From Flaccisagitta enflata (taxonomy: Eukaryota; Chaetognatha; Sagittoidea; Aphragmophora), in NCBI GenBank assembly GCA_965153355.1, contig OZ231126.1, positions 69,254,001 to 69,318,000 on the forward strand: a DNA stretch of 64,000 nt. Direction: 5' to 3'. Shown piece after piece: positions 56,608 through 64,000 of the stretch. Positions within the stretch are counted from its first letter, which is position 1. The number at the start of each line of letters is the position of its first letter. The position numbers were made by a program, and so were the translations under genes. Below the pieces are notes generated by a model. It saw nothing but the letters and a program-made list of their open reading frames with translations, did not search any database and was not told the DNA's origin.

Positions 56608-58280
56608 AAAAAGAGACGGTAAGGGTTTAACTTAACTGGAGAAGGAGAAGAAGGACAATGACAGAAAATAACCAAAGTGAAAAACGAAAGAAAGAAACCA
56701 AGGAAAAGGATTTTAACTTGTTTATGAAAGAGATAAGGGGAAGTCTTTTTCTTTTCTTTTTCATACCTTTCTTGTTCGTTGTTCAAAATTGATGGACTCC
56801 AAGGCACAATGTGGAGGAGGCGCCTCTCTATTTGTTGCAGTACTCATCGTTTATTGCAATTTCAACTTTCTTTAAACGCCCTCCAGGGAGTCAATGAGTT
56901 GGTGTTTTCCTGTGAAGCTATAGTTAAATATGTGCTCTATAGATGGTCATTAACGCTCGCTGTACAAGCTAGTGTGACGTGGCAAATTCTAAATGCGTAA
57001 AAAGCATTTGAGCAAATTGTAGAAAGTGGAGTGAATGATTTCTTTGACGACTTTTTAATCGTTTTTTTTTAGACATATCTTACCTCCACTGATGAAAATT
57101 ATCAAGAACTGATAGCCATGGGCCCCACTATTTCATGGTTGGGTAGGCATAAGGCAGAAAAGCCAATTGTTTTACTCATCATCTTCTAGTTATCTAAGTA
57201 TTAACCTTACCTTGATTTGCTAATTCAATTCTTGAAGATCTAATAATATTTGTCATGTCCAACGATCTTGTAACACTTTTTTATTGCGTGAAAAGATTTA
57301 AAGAATTTCATTCTCATTTAAGTTTTCTTTCCCCTAAAAAAAAAGTTAATTGGTTCAATGCACAGTGATCATCCCAGGAATCAGGTCGTTCAATCGAAAT
57401 GGAGAGAGTGCATCACAGAGCGTGCCAGAGATAGTGCGTGGACGGAGCCAAATGATGGCGCGCATGACTTAATTCTCACTTAACCTTCAGCTTCTGATGA
57501 GCAACGCTAGAACTAGGACGCAAAATCCCTTTTAGAAGAGGTCAGGGGAGCCAGGGAAGCTCACTCATGTGGGGTCATTCGAAGTCTAGAAGTGAATATA
57601 AGCGAAAAGACAGGAATTCTATAACACCCTTTATAGCCAAAAAATGTCCAGCTTCTAAGAATGCATGTTTGCTCGCTGTTGGCCAATACTCGTAAATTTT
57701 GATATTGGTGGTCAGCATACTTCTGTGCTAACTGCTGCTCTTTTCCATGATTATCTGATGGTCGGTAGGTCACGCAAATGTTTTACGATCTATCTTGCTA
57801 TCGCTTTGGCCTACTTATACAATATATGGAAAAATATCCCTCACTATACCCAAACTAAAATAAATGAAAGAGGGCCTTGTGAACCCTCACTGACTAGTTA
57901 ATACACGCACGACTCCTAGTTTTCCATAAAACATTCTCTCTCAATTTAACTCAAAAGCAAACTGCTTATGTTCATCGCACAAACGTTTTACAACAACTCG
58001 AGTATAGAACATGAAAAGTGAAATGATAAGTTCAATTTGAAATTCCTGGGACTAGCAGCTGGTTTAGACGGAAAGAGGTCGATTGAAGCTCTTGAGACTG
58101 AGAAAGGAAAGTCGAATGACAAAGCAAAGCGAAGGAGAAGGCTGAAAATATTTATTAGAATATGGGCAAAGTGGAGGAATTACATGAATAAAACAACAGG
58201 ATTTTAGCCGAGAAGAAGGGCAAAATTGAGACCAAGGAACTCCAAGGCCTCAAAGCGGAGGAAACGCGGAAGACTGTGTG
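56608..58280. other. nothing recognised
   Basis: 1.7 kb of unique-looking DNA. Only CCCTCACTGACTAG near 57,884 is shared (with about 20,008). No supported gene. Confidence 0.5.
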
Positions 58281-58494
58281 GGCGTGTTTCTAGTAACGAC
58301 AAAAAACGCAATCATTCCCACCGAATTCGTTTACAGCGTGAACGCATGTTTATAAATTTCAACTGTCCCATGAGGATGTGAGCGGAGTGATTGAGCAAGC
58401 CCTTGAATGTTGCATGCGGAGAAAAGTGGAGCGCTGTGGGGCCCCGGGCCAGTGAGCGAAGTGAGCAGAGCAAGCGAACAAACATAGTGGGTGT

Positions 58495-58985
58495 GTTTCT
58501 ACTCAAAGACACAAACGCGTTTCTGATGTGGGTTTTGCAAATCGCGATTTTACTTCACTCTCCCTGAAACAAATTGAGGCTCAAGGTAGATTCGAACACT
58601 TTCCAAATTGCCTTGCGGATTCTGCTCTCTTTTCTAAATTTTAAGTCAAAGCCCTTACCAACCACGCCATTAGGGCAATTACTCAAGTAAGTGGAATTTC
58701 GGTGGCCTTATTCTACAACTTTATATCAATTCATGGGGGTTCAGTTCTGTAATGGCTATCTTATTTAATTGCGTCTCTGTTAAACAAGTCTACCAGAAAT
58801 AATTTTAAATATGTGAGTGAACGTCTCAGTGGCGCAGGTGGTTAAGGCGTAAGCCTCAAGCTTATTGCTTTTCAGCGTGGGTTTAATCCCTGCAAGAGGC
58901 CAATGTTTTTTTCAGGATGAGGGTGGTGAAAATCGCGAATTGTAAAACCTACCTGAAAAACGTGTTTCTGGCTTTGAGTAGAAAC
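58495..58985. mobile_element. fold-back element with tRNA-like arms, nested
   Basis: About 57-bp imperfect inverted ends begin GTTTCTACTCAAAG and include GGTTTT(G/A)CAA and TCGCGATTTT on both sides. Inside each end, in opposite orientation, is a tRNA-like stretch (58,575-58,680 minus; 58,823-58,900 plus). No ORF. Confidence 0.7.
58823..58900 (+). pseudogene. tRNA-like sequence (Leu/Ser-like)
   Basis: It has a box A-like TGGCGCAGGTGG and a degenerate box B-like GGGTTTAATCCC. The T-arm pairs fully with wobbles and acceptor ends GTCTC/GAGGC pair. The anticodon loop lacks a proper U33 and two acceptor pairs fail, so it is a tRNA-derived relic or SINE-type head rather than a working gene. Confidence 0.4.
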
Positions 58986-59028
58986 CAAAGTGGCCCATTG
59001 AAAACGCGATTGTCTGTGACAAGAAACG

Positions 59029-59333
59029 AACCCTGTCTCAGGGCAGATAGCAAGGGACAAGTAACGCGGGGTTATGACATCGTCGCGGACGGGTGAGTAG
59101 GGGCACACAACCCTGTTCCCAACCCCCCCATCCACACGATTCAACGAACAAAGTTAATTTCGTATTTGATATCCAGACATTGCGTCCGTCGTGGTGTGCT
59201 CGATTCTGCTTTTTTGCAACTCTCAAAGTTAACTGAAACTTGATTATCTCTCGTTATCTCACCGTTGCTAATTTAGACGCTTGATATCAACGTTCGCAAT
59301 TACCTAAGTTAATTGATCTTTCGAGCATGAAGA

Positions 59334-59409
<76 letters not shown>

Positions 59410-59413
59410 CGAG

Positions 59414-59454
<41 letters not shown>

Positions 59455-59696
59455 CCCAGGAAGATTTTATGATGTTATGAGGGTGAAAGTGTGACGAGTT
59501 TGTTTTGATAAGGTCATCAACCCCCCTTTTCTTGAATTTACAAATCGATTTCCTTTCTATCCTCTTCTTTTTAGTCTTTTTTCTCTAACTTCTTATTTTT
59601 TTTTTTCAATCCTATTTTCCACTGCCACCACTTTTTGTCATCCTAGTCATGTGAATCTTCTGCGAGTGTTTCGTTGTGGTTTCTTCTTTTCTTTTT
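59029..59696. repeat. family fragment, (GA)n tract, unique DNA
   Basis: 59,070-59,105 (TCGTCGCGGACGGGTGAGTA) resembles the inverse of the palindrome-family inner end. GA with GAGC interruptions at 59,338-59,451. The rest is T-rich and unassigned. Confidence 0.75.
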
Positions 59697-60459
59697 AGTC
59701 GCGTGCTACGCGACTCTACACCCCGCTTTGTTGGTCCGTCGGACGGTTGGTCGGTTGGTTGGTCGATAGGTCCCCTTTTGGGCAGTGGCCCCGAAGGGGC
59801 CGATGACCTTTGCTTTCACACAGGAGAAATTTCTCCTCCTCCTTCTTTTTCTTCTCCGTCCCCCCCCCCCCCCCCTCGAGCCTCCAATCCATCCTCGAAG
59901 CCCAAGATCTAGCCTCTAAGCTCAAATTCCAACCTCGAAGCCCAAAATTTAGCCCTCAGGCTCAAATGCCAGCCTTGATCCTCAAATTCCAGTATTGAGA
60001 CCCAAATCCGAGCTAGGAGGCTCAAATTCCAGCCTCAAAGTCCAAATTTTAGTATTGATTTAGCCTTAGCTTTAGCCGTGATCCTCAAATTTCAGCCTTG
60101 AGACTTTAATTCCAGCTTAGAGACTCAAATCCCAGCCTCAATGCTCAAATTCCAGCATTCTAAAGTCTTGCCTAAAAGATCAAATCCAAGCCTGGAGGCT
60201 CCATCATTGAGGCTCAAAACGTACAAAGCCTAGGTCATCAGCCCCTTTGGGTCCGCTGCCCCTCTCAGAGTCACACATCTAACATACACTAACTTAGGAG
60301 CAACGGGTACCGCTGACCATCTGACGCTTTTGCGACTATTTACTTTTTCCGCGTTTTTGAGCTTTTTTAGATCACTGCTCCTGCCCAAATGCTCATGTGA
60401 CCTCTATCACTGCTCCTGCCCACCCACACGCGACTGGGGTAACCATGTATCTGGCCTTG
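59697..60459 (+). mobile_element. palindrome-ended family, long copy with 20-bp array
   Basis: Hairpin AGTCGCGTGCTACGCGACT (8-bp stem), CTACACCCCGCTTTG, GGTCGGTTGG tract, central 20-bp array (59,877-60,200), then CACTGCTCCTGCCCAAATGC, half-site ACACGCGACT and end CATGTATCTGGCCTTG. It matches 17,966-18,540 in reverse. The small end hairpin also changed in both arms (GCCA/TGGT). Confidence 0.82.
59877..60200. repeat. 20-bp tandem array (reverse of 18,110-18,420)
   Basis: Irregular units around CTCAAATTCCAGCCTTGA. Confidence 0.8.
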
Positions 60460-61423
<964 letters not shown>

Positions 61424-61456
61424 NNNNNNNNNNNNNNNNNNNNNNNNNNNNNNNNN
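61424..61456. other. assembly gap (33 N)
   Basis: A run of 33 N. The sequence on the right is a second copy of 27,609 onward. Confidence 0.99.
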
Positions 61457-62072
61457 TGATGGTGAAGAAGGTGGTGGATACAAAGGAAGGGATGTTGAAT
61501 GGAGTGATGGTGGGAAAAACAACGAGGAACGACAAAAATACCAAATAAAACATGGAGCGGAGGCAGATGAAGAAGAAGAAGAAGCGAAAGAAGGGGAAAA
61601 GTTAGGGAACGGAGAAAAAGAAAAACAAGATTGTAAAGAAGGAGATGAACAAGAAGGAGAGAGAAAAGAAGAAGAAGAGGAAGAAGAAGAAGACGCTGTT
61701 AATGGCTTCTCTCGACTAAGAAACGGCGAAGAAAGCTTCGGGACGGAGAACAATGAGATTAACAGCTCGAAAATTTATATGGCCTACTTCTTTTCCTATT
61801 TGTCTCGCCTCGTCGATTCCCTCCTCACCACCCACGCCGCCTCTTTCTCATTCTCCTCCTCCTCTCCTTCTTCCACTTCCACCTCAACCTCCACCTACTC
61901 CGTGCGCGGTTCTTCGCCATATTTGTCTGGTACTCCCACCTCCATCTCCTCCTCATCCCTACCGTTACAACCCATCCCCCATCTCGTTACAAGGCCGATT
62001 TTAGTATCTTTTCCTCCTTCGTCTACTCCGCCTTTTTCATCCTCAATGTTGTCTTCGTCTTCGTCTAAATCA

Positions 62073-62105
<33 letters not shown>

Positions 62106-62441
62106 TGGTGCTCTTACCCCTGTCTCCCCCATTCTTACTCCCTTACCACTCCTTCTTCCCACAACTCCACCCCGGTCTCCTCCTCCTCCTTCTCCTCCTC
62201 CTTCTCCTCCTCATCCTCCTCCTCCTCCTCCTCCTCCTCCTCGTCCTCATCCTCCTTTGCCTTCTCCTCTTCATTGGCGAGTTTCAACTCCATTGACTCT
62301 GCGAGTGGGAAAGGTTTCTCTAGTCTCTTTGGCAGCGATAACCCAAAATGTCGACGAGTCAACGCTTACGAGACAACCTCCAACAACCCGACCTGCCATG
62401 CTCTCTCCACTTTATCCGCCGACAACAACTTCTGCAACAGG

Positions 62442-62529
<88 letters not shown>

Positions 62530-64000
62530 TAAAAGCTGATATGAATCTAGGTCCAGCCGCTGCCATTTCCATCACCAAAGCCGGGTTAACGGACAGCAAC
62601 TTAATCACCACCGCCGTCACCACCATAACCTCCACCACCACCGCCGTCACCACCACTACCAACTCCACCACCAGCGCCAACCTCGCCACGGCCGGCTCGA
62701 CCTCGACCTCGACCCTCTGCGACCATTTTTCCCATATGGCTCATCCCTCGCCGTTGAAACGCCATTCACCATATTCTTCTTCTTCTTCTTCTTCTTCTTT
62801 TTCTTCTTCTTCTTCTTCTTCTTCTTCTTCTTCTTCTTCTTCTTCTTCTTCTTCTTCTTCTTCTTCTTCTTCTTCTTCTTCTTCTTCTTCTTCTCGTTTT
62901 GAAATCCGCCCCAAACATCTTGCCATCCAAATTGTCCATCACGAGGAGAGAAGTTCATTTCTTTCTTTTAAGAGAAATCCGCGGCAACAAAAACAAATGT
63001 CATCGACATTTTCATCTTGGCCACATTCAGCCCCATCACCATCGACTTTATCACTGTCATCGCCATCACCCCCTGCCTCACCACCAATGAATCGCACTCG
63101 TACCGCCGGCACTTTTGTTGACTTGAAAAACGAAAAGCTATTAAAAGATTGCGTTGGTGGAAGAAAAGTTGGAAGCCTTATTTCTTTGAATGCCAAAGAA
63201 CCTTTTACTCTCATGAGATTGTTGACGTCATCATCGGCTTTATCAACTTCAACATTAACATCATCGATATCAACATCATTCTCCTCATTCTCCAACTGTC
63301 AAAAACGGTCATGTCCACGACAGTTGATGACGAGAGACATCAACAAAAAACGACGAGTATGTAAGAGTCAGTATGAAAGACGACGAATACATATAACTGT
63401 CAATCTACACGATGGAGAATCACCTAAGGCAAAATTTTTCCATTTCCAATTAAGAAAAGGTGCCGCCGGTAGAGGCGTCAATGACAGTCATGACGACGAC
63501 GGCGATGGTGACAGTGATGACGGTGACGGTGACGATGACGGCGACGATGACGATGATGGAGACGATGGCGGCGATGGTGACGGTGATGACGGCTATGGAT
63601 GCGATGACGGCGACGATGGCGGCGATGACGGCGATGAAGCTCATCTCATTTTCGCTGAAAGGATTTTGAATGAAATTGAATATGAGAGCGCTTTCTATCA
63701 TGATTATTGGAAAAGTAAAAAGTACAACGAAAACTCGTCTGAACACAGCGAGACTTTTCGCGAAGGCGCCAATAACATCCTTTCTACAGCTTTTTGGCGC
63801 TGCTCATCCAATACCTCGTGCTCCCTCTCCTCCTCCTCTCCCTCCTCCTCCTCCTCCCTCTCTTCAATAGCCTCCACAACGACCATAACCATCTCCACCT
63901 CGTGCTCAACCTGCGCCATCGAGCCCTTTGACTCTTTCTATCACCCACGCGTCTCATCCGATGATATTTGGGGAAATATGGCGTATTCAAGCTGTTTGCT
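61457..64000 (+). CDS. second, partial copy of the giant ORF
   Basis: Matches 27,609-30,155 with about seven base differences (e.g. 28,283 T vs 62,131 A; 28,326-28,327 TT vs 62,174-62,175 GG; 29,255 A vs 63,100 G; 29,590 C vs 63,435 T; 30,120 C vs 63,965 T), three fewer Asn codons and two more Ser codons. All length changes are multiples of three and no stop is introduced, so the frame stays open to the window edge. Its left end is cut by the N gap and its right end by the window. Either the other haplotype wrongly placed in tandem or a very young duplication. Confidence 0.5.

Larger units (their letters stand above)
58281..59028 (+). mobile_element. GTTTCTAGT-ended element, copy e, interrupted
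   Basis: The left part (58,281-58,486) starts GGCGTGTTTCTAGTAACGAC and carries the GTGAGCG core. The right part (58,987-59,028) has AGTGGCCCATTGAAAACGCG and ends GACAAGAAACG. Compared with copy a, the two parts join at the CATAG...AGTGGCCC boundary, so the sequence between them was inserted later. Confidence 0.7.

Noticed and set aside
58823-58900. Functional tRNA gene
   Set aside because: Box B is degenerate, two acceptor pairs fail and the anticodon loop is abnormal. It is kept only as a tRNA-like relic.
61424-61456. Biological boundary at the N run
   Set aside because: N bases mark an assembly gap. The sequence on the right duplicates an upstream region, so the junction should not be interpreted.

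Overview
The window is animal nuclear DNA. It contains a BEL/Pao LTR retrotransposon, a superfamily known only from metazoans, together with very dense microsatellites and minisatellites and many nested non-autonomous transposons. No prokaryotic gene organisation is visible. Tandem-repeat-carrying interspersed elements like those here are best known from molluscs, so a lophotrochozoan-type invertebrate is plausible, but the sequence does not fix the taxon.

Layout. 1-25 kb is non-coding: long di-, tri- and tetranucleotide tracts; a 92-bp dimeric satellite (1.48-5.41 kb) with two insertions; two 52-bp arrays; a 2.6-kb array of 30-bp units inside an 11.09-14.11 kb element; a mariner-type MITE; pogo-type MITEs; and many copies of one interspersed family that ends in a GC-rich palindrome. 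25.23-33.31 kb is one uninterrupted frame of about 2,690 codons, extremely rich in Ser, Thr, Gln, Asn, Asp and Gly homopeptides. It is probably one huge exon that uses a splice donor at 33,161. 33.6-43.9 kb holds another MITE, a small LTR element with a second element nested in it, long fold-back elements and more family members. 45.0-56.6 kb reads as one palindrome-ended element whose central minisatellite was later hit by a fold-back element, a pogo-like palindrome and a near-intact BEL/Pao retrotransposon (46,857-55,486; 437-bp LTRs, 5-bp target duplication). 56.6-61.4 kb has nested foldbacks with tRNA-like sequences and large TTTC/ATTC tracts. After a 33-N gap (61,424-61,456), 61,457-64,000 repeats 27,609-30,155 almost exactly, with the frame still open. 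This looks like an unmerged second haplotype or a recent duplication.

How the parts work together. Only two coding systems can be supported: the giant low-complexity ORF, whose function I do not recognise, and the retrotransposon. In the latter, gag and pol share one frame and are separated by a single UGA, so Gag alone and a readthrough Gag-Pol are the likely products. Everything else is repeat DNA. Its most striking feature is the repeated architecture 'short hairpin - half palindrome - minisatellite - GGAC/GACC tract - full palindrome - A-run', which occurs in about fifteen copies of one family and once in an unrelated sequence.
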